From positions 15,703,800-15,767,799 of the forward strand of contig NC_091131.1 of the NCBI RefSeq assembly GCF_040183065.1: a stretch of 64,000 nucleotides of DNA, written 5' to 3'. Both the position numbers and the translations under genes were made by a program. The notes beneath the pieces are model-generated. The model was not told where the DNA came from. It did not search any database and saw nothing but the letters and a program-made list of their open reading frames with translations. Each line of letters starts with the position of its first letter. Position 1 is the first letter of the stretch. The stretch is from Periplaneta americana (lineage: Eukaryota; Arthropoda; Insecta; Blattodea; Blattidae). Shown here one piece after another: positions 1-11,088 of the stretch.

Positions 1-625
1 AATCAGGAACAAAATCGTCATGTTTAAAATGATCGGAGCATACTCTGCTTGTATCAAGATTGAATTTATCCTGTCTTTTGCACGCAATTACCCATTTTTT
101 TTTCTAATTCCTAAATCTTTAGGATTGGTAAAGAAAGACAACTTTTTATTTTTATTGTTAGAATTGTTGCATACCACAACAGCACATCTTTGACCTGGCA
201 TAATGCATTCAAAACAACATAAACAAGAAAAAAACACGAGATATTGCTTCGAAGCATTTCAGGTTTGGCGCGCTCAGCTATCTTGTGACGTCAGAATCGC
301 TCTCCTTTCCCCGTCAATCCCTCGCCGACGAGCTCGATACTAATGCAACCTATGAGAAGTTTAGAAGCCTTGAAACAAGACAACATCATTATTGTTAGTA
401 TGTTAAGTGGTCAAAGCCTGATGTTCCCTTGTTTTACAAATTGTCAAAGGCTCCTAATTTTATAAACATGGCCCACTGATAATTTTTTTGTTTTGCTGTT
501 ATTTATACTCGTTATAACATCACTGGTCATATCGCGAGTTAATCTTTTGGGTGAAATCCGAAGGCCTATGTACTATTGTTGAGACTAGTTCTATTGTTGT
601 GAACTAGATGGCGTCTGCAGATGTA
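1..625. other. AT-rich DNA without a recognised gene
   Basis: No convincing reading frame, tRNA or repeat was seen. It lies downstream of the 3' end of the minus-strand peptide gene whose last exon ends at 1275. Confidence 0.5.
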
Positions 626-634
626 TTACTGATT

Positions 635-818
635 TTTTATGAATATAATTTTGGTGATGAATGAAGCCGGTGATATTCAGGGATGCTGTGGCCCGAATTT
701 CCTTACATTTGCCTTATGGTTGAGGGAAAACCAGGAAATTCAACCCAACCGGGAATCGAACCCGGACTCTCTGCGCAAGAGGCCAGCATGCTGACCCCCA
801 CACCACAGAGGTGGTCGT
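635..818 (-). mobile_element. tRNA-derived SINE with 9-bp target-site duplication
   Basis: On the minus strand a tRNA-like head carries a good Pol III B box (GGGTTCGATTCCCGGTTG), followed by a body with the motif GGTTTTCCCTCAACC shared with the SINEs near 31.3 and 59.0 kb. The copy is flanked by TTACTGATT at 626-634 and 819-827, the mark of retrotransposition. The A box is eroded. It is younger than its surroundings, since the duplication is perfect. Confidence 0.75.
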
Positions 819-929
819 TTACTGATTAAATTATGTCTTCATTGTTTTTAGACATAGGTTTCTTATTTCAGTGTTAATGAAAAAAAAACACGGTATGTTA
901 TGTACTGTATAAACTGCTTGCTTGTATGT

Positions 930-1022
930 AGGCCTATGTATGTATGTATGTATGTATGTATGTATGTATGTATGTATGTATGTATGTATGTATGTATGTA
1001 TGTATGTATGTATGTATGTATG
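930..1022. repeat. (TATG)n microsatellite
   Basis: Nearly pure tetranucleotide repeat of about 23 units. It gives a spurious Met-Tyr-Val-Cys reading frame that should not be taken as a gene. Confidence 0.95.
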
Positions 1023-1030
1023 CAGGTATG

Positions 1031-1036
1031 TTTATT
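1031..1036 (-). promoter_or_regulatory. candidate polyadenylation signal of peptide gene 1
   Basis: TTTATT on the plus strand reads AATAAA on the minus strand, about 240 bases after the stop codon of the terminal exon at 1275. It is a plausible but unproven 3' processing signal in AT-rich DNA where the hexamer also occurs by chance. Confidence 0.3.
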
Positions 1037-1274
1037 TTGTCACACCTGTTTTAGATATGAAATTCTTGCATTTCTCAAATACTGTTTGGCATAGGAAGTA
1101 GTTTCTTGAGAAGTCATTTTGAAAGTTACTGAGGCTGGATAAAATAAACACACGTGTTTATACAGTGCCATACTATATTTCTTTCACACGACTCTTGCAT
1201 CTTCTGTGTGAATGTGATCTACAGTAAATAGTTCACTAGCGAATTTGCAGTCTAGCTGAGAGTTGAGGTTTCTG

Positions 1275-1475
1275 TTAATCGTTGTCGAAGACCCGCGGGT
1301 CCAAGGGCAAGTGAACATTCCTGAGGTGCTTGGGAAGCCTGGGGGGTGGTGGGGATGGGCGTCCTGGACGTTTGGGACGTCGCGCCTGAGGGCGACGCCA
1401 GATGCGGAATCGCTTCAGCCATCTGTGTTTCGCACGCCGCAATCTTGCACCGTGGTGCATGTCCGCCATTCTGTC
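1275..1475 (-). CDS. Terminal exon of secreted cationic Pro/Arg-rich peptide precursor, gene 1
   Basis: Seen: on the minus strand a pyrimidine-rich acceptor ending TTCCAG precedes an in-frame exon of 66 codons plus stop. It opens with a 14-residue segment ending G-A-R-L-R-R, a furin-type R-x-R-R site. Then comes a basic aromatic stretch (RWLKRFRIWRR) and a Pro/Arg region (RRPKRPGRPSPPPPRLP), and it ends in a more neutral tail rich in L, P and D. It is much GC-richer than its flanks. The phase (0) matches the donor of the signal-peptide exon at 9130-9279, giving a 116-residue precursor with a 7.65 kb intron. The first 14 residues align without gaps to the exon at 33015-33194. Known: R-x-R-R processing and Pro/Arg-rich cationic tails are typical of insect antimicrobial peptide precursors. 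Inferred: secreted defence peptide; a neuropeptide or other secreted basic peptide is possible. Confidence 0.72.
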   Translation of the reverse strand, partial: DRMADMHHGARLRRAKHRWLKRFRIWRRPQARRPKRPGRPSPPPPRLPKHLRNVHLPLDPRVFDND

Positions 1476-1817
1476 CTGGAATATAATAGTAATATTAAAT
1501 AACACGGAATTGACAGTTCATTTAGCAGTGTATTGGACTGTATTTTTTCCTAATATCAGTTAACTATTAATGTTCAACATTTTTCATAAACAATTACTAG
1601 GGTTTCCAACTCTAGAGGACGGAAATTCAGGACACATTAAAAAATAAAAAAGCACATAAACTTATAATGAATTTCAGTGTAAATACACTTGTATTTTGAG
1701 CTCAATTATTCAACTAGAATTGTTTATAGGGTTGCCAACTGTCCGGAATTTTTCCGGATTGTCAGGAAATCGGTCCTCTATGCAGGAAAAAAATTAAATT
1801 GTTTTCAGGACGCTTAG
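1476..1817. other. Intron sequence of gene 1 with no recognised element
   Basis: The acceptor AG lies at 1476-1477. The rest is AT-rich and holds a short duplicated phrase (GGGTT..CCAACT) near 1600 and 1730, but nothing that I can classify. Confidence 0.45.
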
Positions 1818-2925
1818 GGTCGATTTCTAAAACACGGACGAAATCGTGGTTCCAAACCTCGGTTTTTAAACCGCGATCCAGATCTGAATCTTTATGCGAT
1901 TTCTGAAATGAAGTCGAGACTCGGCTTGAAAAGAAACCGAGGTTCATGGGTTTTATATATGACAACGCAGCTTAGAATCGATTTTTATTCTTGTAAACAG
2001 TCGATATTAGAAACAAATCAACATCAGGATTAATATTTTTTATTGAATTGCATAAGTCACGTTCTTTTTTTCTCACCTAAGGTATTGTTATATTTATTAA
2101 TTTGCACAATATATGTGCGTATTTAATAGGGAGAGAATTTTTAAGTACCAGAATGGTATTGCCCAAATAATTAGCACAAATCGAGCGTTTATGTTGTAGT
2201 TTATCATTTGTCCATAACAACTACCAACATTAACTACCTGAAAACTAGGTTCCAAGGGATTAATAACCTAAATATTAACTGGATTAAAATTTCAATTGAA
2301 ACTAAAATGTAGTATGGTTTTATTTTCACATATAATAGGCTAGTATTACGTGGAAAGCCCCAGTAGCATAAAAGTTAAAATGAGAAGACAAAATTACGTT
2401 TGCTTCATATTCTTACAGGGCCACATAATTTTCGAGTATTGAATAAAATGTGCAAAACTACTGTAAAGACTAAGAATTAAAATATATCGTCTTATAGGTA
2501 TAACGGTTTAATTAATATAAAATATTATATCTTCTTTCCCTCAAAGCAACAAATAGGTGCATTTCGTTGCAGATTATTATTTAGCATTTTTGCTAAATTT
2601 TGCGTCGATTCCTTCGAAAATCGAAATATTCGCCAGAAATTATTGTCGTTATATAATTACAAATGATCATTCCTCTCTCTCATCACTCTAAACCGGAGAT
2701 TTAATATTCGTAGATACAAATTTTCCTTGAAAATCATCCAGCTGATCTACTTCCTCCATCTTGCATACATGTAGCCATGGTTTTAAACCTACCCCAGCCG
2801 TGGTCTCTGCGTCAGACCATGGTTTCGAGCCGTGGCTCAGAAAAATGAAAAAAACCTCGTTTTATAAATCCAAACGCGGTTTAAAGCCATGTCGATGGTC
2901 TAGACTTCGTTTTAGAAATCGATCC
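1818..2925. mobile_element. Non-autonomous DNA transposon with terminal inverted repeats
   Basis: The left end (GGGTCGATTTCTAAAAC) matches the reverse complement of the right end (GGATCGATTTCTAAAAC), and the similarity continues imperfectly inward with further inverted blocks such as TTTAAACCGCG. No transposase frame remains in the 1.1 kb interior and I see no clear target-site duplication, so the superfamily is unassigned. It lies in the intron of gene 1. Confidence 0.6.
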
Positions 2926-3091
2926 ATGTCCGGAATTTTGCTCATTGCAATATTATAGTATTCTAAAATGTCATATTGATATTTCGTCATTAGAGGTCCG
3001 ACGTAGTTTGCAATGGCTACCAAATACTCTTTATCATCATCAACAACAATACGATTTGGGCCCATTGGCCCGTTTCGTCTCCATAGCAATA

Positions 3092-3883
3092 TTAAAATTG
3101 GTCTTTCCAGCGTTTTCTAGGGCGTCCGATTCGTCTTCTCCCTTGGGGTTTATAATGGTGTAGTCGGTATGGAATGCGAGTTGGTTCCATCCTACATATA
3201 TGTTCATGCCATTTATTCCTATATTCTGTGATAGTTTCTGTAATATTTGGCATATTTAGTTCCTGTCGTATGTCTTCATTTCGCTTGTGGTCCAATAAGC
3301 TATATCCTGCTATTGGCCTTAGCAGTCTCATTTCAGCTGCTTCTATTCTCTTCATTTGTTGAGTTGTCATACACCATGTTTCGGATCCATAGGTTAATGT
3401 TGGAATCGCCATTGTTTTGTAAAATTTTAAAATTGTGTCAGTCCTAACTTTCTTCTTTAGTGTTCTTTTTATCGTGCCAATTAACTGCTGGAATTTAGAG
3501 AGCTTCCTATCTATGTCGTTAATTTGTTCATATGATATCATACAACCTAGGTAATTAAAACAGTTCACTTGCTCTATGATTTCATTATTAATAATTATTT
3601 TTGTTCTTAATGGCGTTGTTCCCTTAAAACCCATCACTTTAGTCTTTTTAGTAGATATCTGAAGATCATATTCTTTGGCGATGCAGTTCAGTTTAAATAA
3701 AGCTCGTTGGAGGTCATCTTCTGTGGTTGTAAATATAGCCTGATCATCAGCAAACAATATTGTATTTAGAGGTGTATTGGTTCGGTTAAAAATTGTTTCC
3801 ATATGTAATAGCCACCTTCTGGTGACGTCGTCAATGTATAAATTAAATAAAACAGGTGATAAAGAACACCCTTGTCGAACACT
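3092..3883 (-). mobile_element. LINE reverse transcriptase fragment (C-terminal half)
   Basis: A 236-residue open frame on the minus strand extends upstream in frame to about 3883, where it is cut by a stop. Visible RT motifs are VRQGCSLSPVLFNLYIDDV (finger/palm region), LFADDQA (the YADD catalytic box with F for Y), FNYLG, and the carboxyl tail with TYGSETWCMT and GRPRKRWKD. It is a non-LTR element different from the GHVARMGES family below. The 5' half and endonuclease are absent, so this is a 5'-truncated dead copy. Confidence 0.85.
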
Positions 3884-4203
3884 TTATAATTATACGATAT
3901 AGGCTACTTCTTGATGAATAGAAGCAAAGAATTTGTAAGTATTATAAGCTCTTTGGATAGAGCACAGAAGCGAGTTCGTGGTGCTCATTGGTGATATGGG
4001 TTGGTAGTAAATCAGCATTTGAATAACTTGAGTGACTCTGATGTGCATCTGTTTGAGGAGGAAGCACTGAATGTGTATCAGAGGGCCATTGACTATTTGC
4101 AAAAATGGTTTGGTTACTATTCTTCACTTCTTAAGAAAATCACTTTTCTAAGTCTTAATGATATTTTCACGTTCAGTGTCCTTACTGAAATTGTGAATAT
4201 ATT

Positions 4204-5286
4204 ACTTACTTACTTACTTACTGGCTTTTAAGGAACCCGGAGGTTCATTGCCGCCCTCACATAAGTCCGCCATTGGTCCCTATCCTGAGCAAGATTAATC
4301 CAGTCTCTATCATCATATCCCACCTCCCTCAAATCAATTTTAATAGCTATTATCTTCCCATCTACGTCTCGGCCTCCCTAAAGGTCTTTTTCCCTCCCAA
4401 CTAACACTCTATATGCATTTCTGGATTCGCCCATACGTGCTACATGCCCTGCCCATCTCAAACGTCTGGATTTAATGTTCCTAATTATGTCAGGTGAAGA
4501 ATACAATGCATGCAGCTCTGTGTTGCGTAACTTTCTCCATTCTCCTGTAACTTCACCCCTCTTAAGGTACGTTTTCCTCGGTGCAACTATTGCAATGATC
4601 GTGCAACGATAATCGTTGATCACTATTTCTTTGTATTTTCTAGAGTCGTGGCAGTCGCTCGGAGAAAAACAGCTGCATAGAAAATACAAAGAAATATTGC
4701 TCAACGATTATCGTTGCACGATCATCGTTGAACGATCATCGTTGAACGATCATCGCAATAGTCGCACCGAGGAAAACGTACCTTTAGCCCCAAATATTTT
4801 CCTAAGCACCTTATTCTCAAACACTCTTAATCTCTGTTCCTCTCTCAAAGTGAGAGTCCAAGTGTCACAACCACAAAGAACAACCGGTAATATAACTGTT
4901 TTCTAAATTCTAACTTTTAGACTTTCTGACAGCAGACTAGATGACAAAAGCCTCTCAACCGAATAATAACAGGCATTTCCCATATTTATTCTGTGTTTAA
5001 TTTCCTCCCGAGTATCGTTTATATTTGTTACTGTTCCTCCAAGATATTTGAATTTTTGCACCTTTTCAAAGGATAAATCTCCAATTTTTATATTTCCATT
5101 TCGTACAATATTCTCGTCACGAGACATAATCATATACGTTGTCTTTTCGGGATTTACTTCCAAACCTATCACTTTACTTGCTTCAAGTAAAATTCCCGTG
5201 TTTTCCCTAATCGTTTGTGGATTTTCTCCTAACATATTTACGTCATCCGTATAGACAAGCAGCTGATGGAACCCGTTCAATTCCAA
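4204..5286 (-). mobile_element. 5'-truncated LINE of the GHVARMGES family, with (TAAG)n tail
   Basis: Read on the minus strand it encodes QLLVYTDDVNMLGE (YADD box as YTDD), [17 protein letters not shown], and after a nested MITE the tail SRRLRWAGHVARMGESRNAY, followed by a 3' UTR ending GTTCCTTAAAAGCCAG and a (TAAG)n tail. Compared with the copy at 28403-29700 it is truncated at the 5' end and carries frameshifts. The nested element at 4565-4783 interrupts the frame. RTE- or Jockey-type affinity is not settled from sequence alone. Confidence 0.85.
4565..4783. mobile_element. Harbinger-like MITE nested in a LINE
   Basis: 219 bp with near-perfect terminal inverted repeats AGGTACGTTTTCCTCGGTGC, followed by inner inverted blocks (AACGATAATCGTTG type). 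It is bounded by TTA at 4562-4564 and 4784-4786. Uninterrupted LINE copies read TCTTAGCCC across this point, so the insertion and its 3-bp duplication are read directly. A TTA/TAA target with short TIRs is the PIF/Harbinger pattern; no transposase is present. Confidence 0.8.
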
Positions 5287-5511
5287 ACTGGACTTTGAAA
5301 ATGGTACCAAGATCCTATTGAAAAAGATGATGCCGATATTGAAAGATCTAACAATTCCTCAAGAACGCTGGGACACTGTTTTGAAACTTAAAGAAAATTG
5401 CTGAACACATACATACTCTTCCAATTAGGAATGCTCATGTGGAGCGAGCTTTTTTGATAAATAATAACGAGGAATGCGCACAAATGTGCATATAGTATAG
5501 TTGTTGCGCGG

Positions 5512-7250
5512 TTATTCGTTGCTGTAGTCTTTCAGGGACCTTGTTCTGCTGGGACAAACAGTGAAATGATAGCGGCTACAATGTTTCTCGCACAGATTGC
5601 ACACACACTGGTCTGTTGGCTCGTGGAATCCTGGCTTCGTGCATAGTTTATGGTGGAATCCGTGAACTGCTAGTCTTGTCAGGGCGCTGCGTAGATCGCA
5701 GTTTGGTCCTGTCCAATTTCTATCTACCATGGCGTCCGTTGCGTAGAATTCCTGCGAGATCTCTTCTCTTTTCTTTCTTCATTCGAGTAGAAGACAAGAG
5801 TCTAGGGAGCGTAAGCAATTCTGCTCCTCGCAATGCCGAATGAGGGCGGAAAGACACGAATATTATACCTGCTATGCTGAATGACAGCGACAGCCGTAAA
5901 AGAGGAAGCAGGCAATATTGCTTCTCGGAATGCCGTGCGGTCACGTGCTCACTGATGTAATAATATAGTTTTTATGTTAAAATATATCTTGAGATAGACC
6001 TAACTGAATTTTCGGTCATTGTATTACAGAGGTGTGAAAATTATTAGAATAATCTTAATTTTAAAGGTTTTTTTTTATAGTTCCTTCACAAATATTAATT
6101 GAATTGAGGAATATTGGTATATATTACTATACTGATGTAGGATATATTTACTACTAACAATGCCGGAAAGCATTGTTGTACATTGGTATTTTTCTTATTT
6201 TACAATTGTTATGGGAATTCAGAAATTATTATATTATGTTGGCGGAATTGGAAACATCAAAAATTAATTAAGAAATGCTTTAAACAAATTGTTCTTTGCG
6301 TTTACATTGTTGTGAAGTTCAAATGAACGTATACATCTGTTTTGTGCATTAACATTGCCATTTTAATTGTAATTAGATTTATTTATATTTAATTATAATA
6401 CAGATAATGACCGCAAATTCAGTTAGGCCTACCTCAAGATGTATTTTAACATAAAAACTATATTATTACATCAGTGAGCACGTGCAGAATTTCCCTTCTC
6501 ATCTTCGGACAAACACAATAATGGTGAATCATGTCATATGTACGCAGATGCTGAAATACAGGTCTTTAAAGATAAGTTTAATTTAATTTAAAATACAAAA
6601 TCTCCACACCGCACGGCATTCCGAGGAGCACTATTGCCTGCTTCCTCTCTACGGCTTTCGCTGTCATTCGGCATAGCAGGTTTAATATTCGTGTCTTTCC
6701 GCCCTCATTCGGCATTGCGAGGAGCAGAATTGCTTACGCTCCCTAGACTCTTGTGAGTAGAAGTTCATCCGCTCGTTTTGAAGATGGCAGCAGCAGTTGT
6801 GTTCGAACGTCCTCGATGAAGAAGGTTTCCCGGACAAGCTCGTAAGCTAGTCTTGATGGTGTATATATTGATATTCCTAGAGTTGTCTTTAGAAATCTGG
6901 CTTTAACTGCTTCCAGGTTTTCCAGGGCTTTTTTTTTTGGATAGATATGACCAAATTAGATGTATACCGTATGTGAGAATTGGGAATATTTTTGCTCTGA
7001 AAAGAGTCATTGCAGTGTCCAGCGACAGTTTCTGTAGCTGTCTTATCTCGTAAATAGCTTTCGTTGCTGCTATTGCCCTTTCCTTTGCGTGTATGTTGAA
7101 GCATGTTCTGGTTGTCTGGAAAGTTACCCCAAGGTATTTGAAGCTGTTCACAATCTGTAATAGCTTTTTTAATAAAGAATCTCTGAAGTGACGAGAGAAA
7201 CCGGATGAGGCCAGAACTTGTAAAATCATAACTCTTAGTAAAGAAGAACT
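5512..7250 (-). mobile_element. LINE C-terminal fragment of a second family, split by a TIR element
   Basis: Minus-strand frames at 6903-7229 (FKYLGVTFQTTRTCFN, FPILTYGIHLIW) and 5512-5784 (TGPNCDLRSALTRLAVHGFH, then a Cys-rich tail CVCNLCEKHCSRYHFTVCP resembling a zinc knuckle) belong to one element. The two halves are separated by the 960-bp TIR element at 5794-6753 and otherwise run on in frame apart from one TGA and a shift at an A-run. The C-terminal Cys/His motif follows the RT, as in several insect LINE clades (R1, I, LOA and Jockey types). Confidence 0.75.
5794..6753. mobile_element. Long-TIR element with 9-bp target-site duplication (Mutator-like MITE)
   Basis: The outer arms of about 150 bp are inverted copies beginning ACAAGAGTCTAGGGAGCGTA. 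Inner blocks around 5941-6024 and 6406-6486 are also inverted, so nearly the whole element can fold back. It is flanked by GAGTAGAAG at 5785-5793 and 6754-6762. A 9-bp duplication with long arms fits the Mutator superfamily, but no transposase frame exists to confirm it. About 120 bp near 6487-6604 has no partner in the left arm and may be a later insertion or a deletion on the left. Confidence 0.75.
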
Positions 7251-7328
7251 TTAATAGCAGCAACAAACAGTACCATTAATTATTCTTCATTGAATAAAGT
7301 TTTGCTCCAAAAATTAATATTTCGTTTG

Positions 7329-7329
7329 C

Positions 7330-7384
<55 letters not shown>
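7329..7384. repeat. (ATT)n microsatellite
   Basis: About 18 perfect trinucleotide units. Probably grown from the A/T-rich 3' tail of a neighbouring LINE. Confidence 0.95.
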
Positions 7385-7385
<1 letters not shown>

Positions 7386-7559
7386 GGCTCCATTAAAACC
7401 CGAGGCCCCATGCGTTCGAACGACTATGAAGCAGTAAAAGGGCAAAGGTCGTGCATAACGGCAGTAGTTTTTAAACATCTTGGGTTAAGCAATTTCCATG
7501 GGTACGGTATTAAAAAATCAAACGATGTTATTTCCTGTACCATTATTAAAGTTTCCTCG

Positions 7560-8160
7560 AAGTTTTGTGCAGAGTCCTGCCTCTCCACCTGTATTTCAGA
7601 AGAGTATATTCTATTATCCATGTGCTAAAAAGGAATAATGTTAATCTTCCCGCTTGCTTAAAAAAAGGTCCCATGTGCAGACGCTTGTATTGCCCTATTT
7701 TGACTATGCTGACATTTCGACATCTTGACAACACTGATTTTTCCAGCGACAACAAAACGAAACTTCGACGTGCTCATAATTTGTGTGTACGTTTTGTAAG
7801 CAATATTCGCAATTATGATCATATTACTCCATTCCTGGAAGCAATAGGTTGATTTGAACTAGATAAAAGAAGAAATGTTCATTTACTTCTCCTTCTCTTC
7901 GAAATATTAAACTCTTCTATTCCTTCGTACCTGTCGTCTCGCTTCACTTACCTTTCTTCCCACCACAATCTGAACACACGCTCTCGCCATGAAACAATAC
8001 TAACAAAACCATTCCATCGCACCTCCTCATACTCATCCTCTTTCACAATATCCCTGCCAACACTCTGGAATTCACTACCAGTTAGCATCAGGGACTGTAG
8101 AAATAAAATTGAATTCAAACGCAAACTTACTAGGCACTTGGTCAGAAATTGAGACTCGTT
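7560..8160 (+). mobile_element. CR1-like LINE, C-terminal domain fragment
   Basis: The plus strand encodes SDNKTKLRRAHNLCVRFVSN, an in-frame TGA where Trp is usual, then ELDKRRNVHLLLLLFEILNS, SIPSYLSSRF, HRTSSYSSSF and TLWNSLPVSIRDC, ending with a stop at about 8152. This ordered set (LRR-HN-C-RF, then HRT-Y-SF, then LWNSLP) is the usual carboxyl end of CR1/L2-type LINEs. The RT core itself is missing. Confidence 0.75.
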
Positions 8161-8280
8161 CAGACATGGCTTCTTGTAAATAGTTCTCTTATTCTAGCAT
8201 AAAATATTTCAATATCCGGTAATTTCGTTACTATATAATTTTATTGTTCTAGATTTAATTTCAACTTCATTAAAAAGTGT

Positions 8281-8402
8281 ATATTTCCTGTTCCTCGACT
8301 TTGGAATTCCCTACCGAGTAATGTCAGGGACTGTCAGACATCAAATCAATTTAAGAATAGGTTAACGAGATATTTTTCTAACAATTATTGTCAACAATAA
8401 TA
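8281..8402 (+). mobile_element. Second partial LINE C-terminus in tandem
   Basis: Encodes PRLWNSLPSNVRDCQTSNQF followed by a short basic end and a stop. It repeats the carboxyl motif found 200 bases upstream, so two related fragments lie head to tail. Confidence 0.65.
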
Positions 8403-8462
8403 GCTGTTTCAGGTTTCTCAGTGTTTAATGGTTATATATATCACAGCTAGATATATAAATTA

Positions 8463-8463
8463 T

Positions 8464-8510
<47 letters not shown>

Positions 8511-8560
8511 TATTATTATTACCATTATTATTATCATTATCATTATTATTATAACTATTT
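8463..8560. repeat. (ATT)n-rich microsatellite
   Basis: Imperfect ATT repeat between LINE pieces, with interruptions ACC and ATC. Confidence 0.85.
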
Positions 8561-8685
8561 CTTACCAATGTTTATTATTGTCACACTAACATTAGTTATC
8601 CAATTTTCATCATTTACTTTCATGTTGTTTTATGATCTAGATATTAATGTAATAACTATGTAAGCAAATGTATTTAATTAGAATT

Positions 8686-8772
8686 AGAGTCTGGCTGGGC
8701 GGAAGAAAAGGCCTACTGGCCTTAGCTCTGCCAGATTAAATAAATTATTATTATTATTATTATTATTATTGT
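8686..8772 (+). mobile_element. CR1-like LINE 3' UTR end
   Basis: The conserved 3' end phrase (GGAAGAAAAGGCCTACTGGC, then TTAGCTCTGCCAGATTAAAT) is followed by an (ATT)n tail. The same phrase recurs at about 8900, 12912, 15100 and 36830. Confidence 0.75.
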
Positions 8773-8884
8773 TCTTAACTTCTACAATAAATTGTCTAGC
8801 TTTTATTAATCAGATAATCTTTTCGTACTTTTATTTTTATTGTAATTGTAATTATAATTTTAATTGTATTCTTCATACTGTAGT

Positions 8885-8952
8885 TGTAACCCCTGCTAGA
8901 AAGGAAGAGAAGGCCTGATGGCATTATCTCTACCAGGTTAAATAAATAAATA
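8885..8952 (+). mobile_element. Another LINE 3' UTR end of the same family
   Basis: A diverged version (AGAAAGGAAGAGAAGGCCTG, ATGGCATTATCTCTACCAGG) ends in a short TAAATAAATA tail, placed directly after the preceding copy. Confidence 0.65.
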
Positions 8953-9129
8953 CTAAATACTTTTGTTTTCAAAGAAATCGGCGCCCATATGCAGCTCACT
9001 TCAGTCCGGTGTCTAAGATGACCCGTGTCGATCTCTAACCATTTCATTAGGATATTATTTTTCACCATAGTTAATGCCAGTTTCATTAAATTGTAAATGC
9101 ATTATAATGCAAGAGAAATGTCCTCTTAC

Positions 9130-9279
9130 CTGCACCTCGTTAAAGAGAGGGTCTTGCTGGTCGGCGAGGGTAGCTACACCGGTAGCCTCGGCTGCCGCTA
9201 TCATCTCCACTACCTGCGGCAACAGCAGCAGCGATAGCAGGAGCAGGAGCAAGGTGGTGGTGCTACCTAGCTGCCCCAT
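9130..9279 (-). CDS. First coding exon (signal peptide) of secreted peptide precursor, gene 1
   Basis: Seen: a 50-codon minus-strand exon starts at ATG 9279 and ends in CAG followed by GTAAGA, a near-ideal splice donor in phase 0. The protein starts MGQLGSTTT, then a hydrophobic core LLLLLLSLLLLP, a likely cleavage region around EMIAAAEA, and an acidic segment (ADQQDPLFNEVQ). This is a classic signal peptide plus propiece. The exon is GC-rich (GCAGCAGC-type codons) compared with its flanks. The next acceptor of matching phase and composition on this strand is the terminal exon at 1275-1475. No ATG with a better signal peptide lies upstream in frame. Inferred: the product is secreted and processed. 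Alternative: an undetected small exon may lie inside the 7.65 kb intron. Confidence 0.75.
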
Positions 9280-10215
9280 CTCTCCAAGACTGCTAATAGG
9301 TCTCCTCGCTGGTTCTTCTTCCTGAACAGGAAATTTATCAACTTGCGTGATCCTTTGCGTTGATCCGTGTGGTATGACAAGAATACAATGTTACCCAGTT
9401 CGACTAATTGTGCAACATCGTGTTGAAATAACGAGTGGTATTGCTGGAGGCGGAATGTCGCATCATGGCGCTACGAAACATTGAACTAATGAGACAGTAC
9501 TGAGAAGATGCAAGGATTGACCACGGACGTTTTTCGTGTTGTTTTCTCAGATTGCAGAAGGCAATTCTGCTGTTAAAGTCGTACCTCTCCTTGACGAAGG
9601 AATGCAGACCACGTGGTATTGGAGTAGCGAAAAGTGGGGGGGGGATTGGATTGTTGTTCTGCCTCTCCGATAACTGAGTACCACAGTATCATTACGTGCG
9701 CGCGGGTTCGATCCCCGGTGTTAAATGGATCAACATTCACGAAGTTTGTTCAGTTATAGACAACTTTGTTCAATACTAGATTAACGAATTTCTTGTATGC
9801 TATGTATTAATTAAAAAAATTCCTACAGTAATGGTCGCTTTAAATGCTGTAACTTACAAACGTTTATTGCGTCTTCCTTTTTATACTATGTTTACAGCCA
9901 GAGGTCTCTGCGTTCTTACGAGATCGCATCCGGAGATATGCAATCCAAGTCAGAACGTCTTGCAGAGATATCTGTCGGAAAATAAAGGCAGCTTGATGGG
10001 GAGGGGAACTATTAACCGATACTGGGTGACACTACGTTGTTTACTTGCAGAAATTCTCTGGCAAGTGGCATATACTTTTGTAGTTCGCTTCCAGGAATGC
10101 TAAGAGTAGGATTTTTTTTTTTTCAATCTTAAAAAATCTGAGAACCGTTCTAAGATAGTTAAATATGGTGAAGAACCTGTAAATTGAAAAAGAAATCTCT
10201 TTAAAATACCCTTTG
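9280..10215. other. Upstream region of gene 1; no other gene seen
   Basis: This should hold the 5' UTR and promoter of the minus-strand gene. A GATA-type site (TTATCA) lies near 9335. A G-run with GGGGATTGG is near 9640. A B-box-like phrase GGGTTCGATCCCC at about 9708 suggests a decayed SINE head. None of these is strong enough to call. The 90-codon frame at 9831 has no recognisable domain. Confidence 0.4.
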
Positions 10216-10327
10216 ATATGAAGGATTCAGAGCCATAGTGGGCCAAGCGCTATTTATTAAAAACTGAGAAAGCAAGGGTTAAAGTTAAGTGAATACCATA
10301 GTTTAATGAAGATTGACATATCATTTA

Positions 10328-10412
10328 GGTCAATGTAGAGTATCCACCGCCCACTGAACGAATATTTCACACTTTTATCACTGCCAATGCTGCGCTATAA
10401 ACCAATTTTCGG
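10328..10412 (+). repeat. 85-bp repeat shared with 53233-53318
   Basis: Begins GGTCAATGTAGAGTATCCAC and continues through GAACGAATATT to GCGCTATAAACCAATTTTC. A second copy with few differences lies 43 kb away. The nature of the repeat is unknown. Confidence 0.75.
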
Positions 10413-11088
10413 CAATCTAATGTAAAAGACTGCCTACAGATATTTGGAAAGTTTCAGAGAAAATACACAAATTCAATCTTCTAACACGATTTTTTTTATG
10501 AATTAAGTAATTTGCTGGGAGACATCGTTAGATATAGACTACTCTTACACTAAATCTGGAGTAATTTAAGCTTATTAATCAGATATGATTCTACTTACTG
10601 TTTTTTTATATGCTCACCTGTATGTAATTTCTATTTTATACATATTTCATTGTTATTTTCCATCCAAAGATCATTAAGAACGCTGAATATTACTTAATAT
10701 CTCCTATCTTTCTTCAAATAGTGTTTATATGCCATGTTAAATTTCATTTGTTTTCATCAGTTAACAATGATGCACATTGGGAGCAACATATAAGAAATTA
10801 TCGTCCTACACAATCCACGCTATATTCACGTTGTTTTGAAATGATTAATCGAAGATGGTTTGCTTATTGTTTATTACACGTATGTAATTTCTATTCCATA
10901 CGTTTTTTTTCTATCCCGAGATCATTAAGAATGGTGAATATTATTCATGCTTGTTTCCTGTATTTCTTAAAATATGTGGCATGTTAGTTTTTATTTGTCG
11001 TCATTTACGAAAAATGATGCGCCAAAAAATAATAATAATTTCGTACTCACTCCACATCCCTATAGGCCTATTCACATTTGTTTTTCAG

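Noticed and set aside
9640-9660. NF-kB-like site near gene 1 (GGGGATTGG in a G-run)
   Set aside because: Does not fit GGGRNNYYCC and sits in a G-run.
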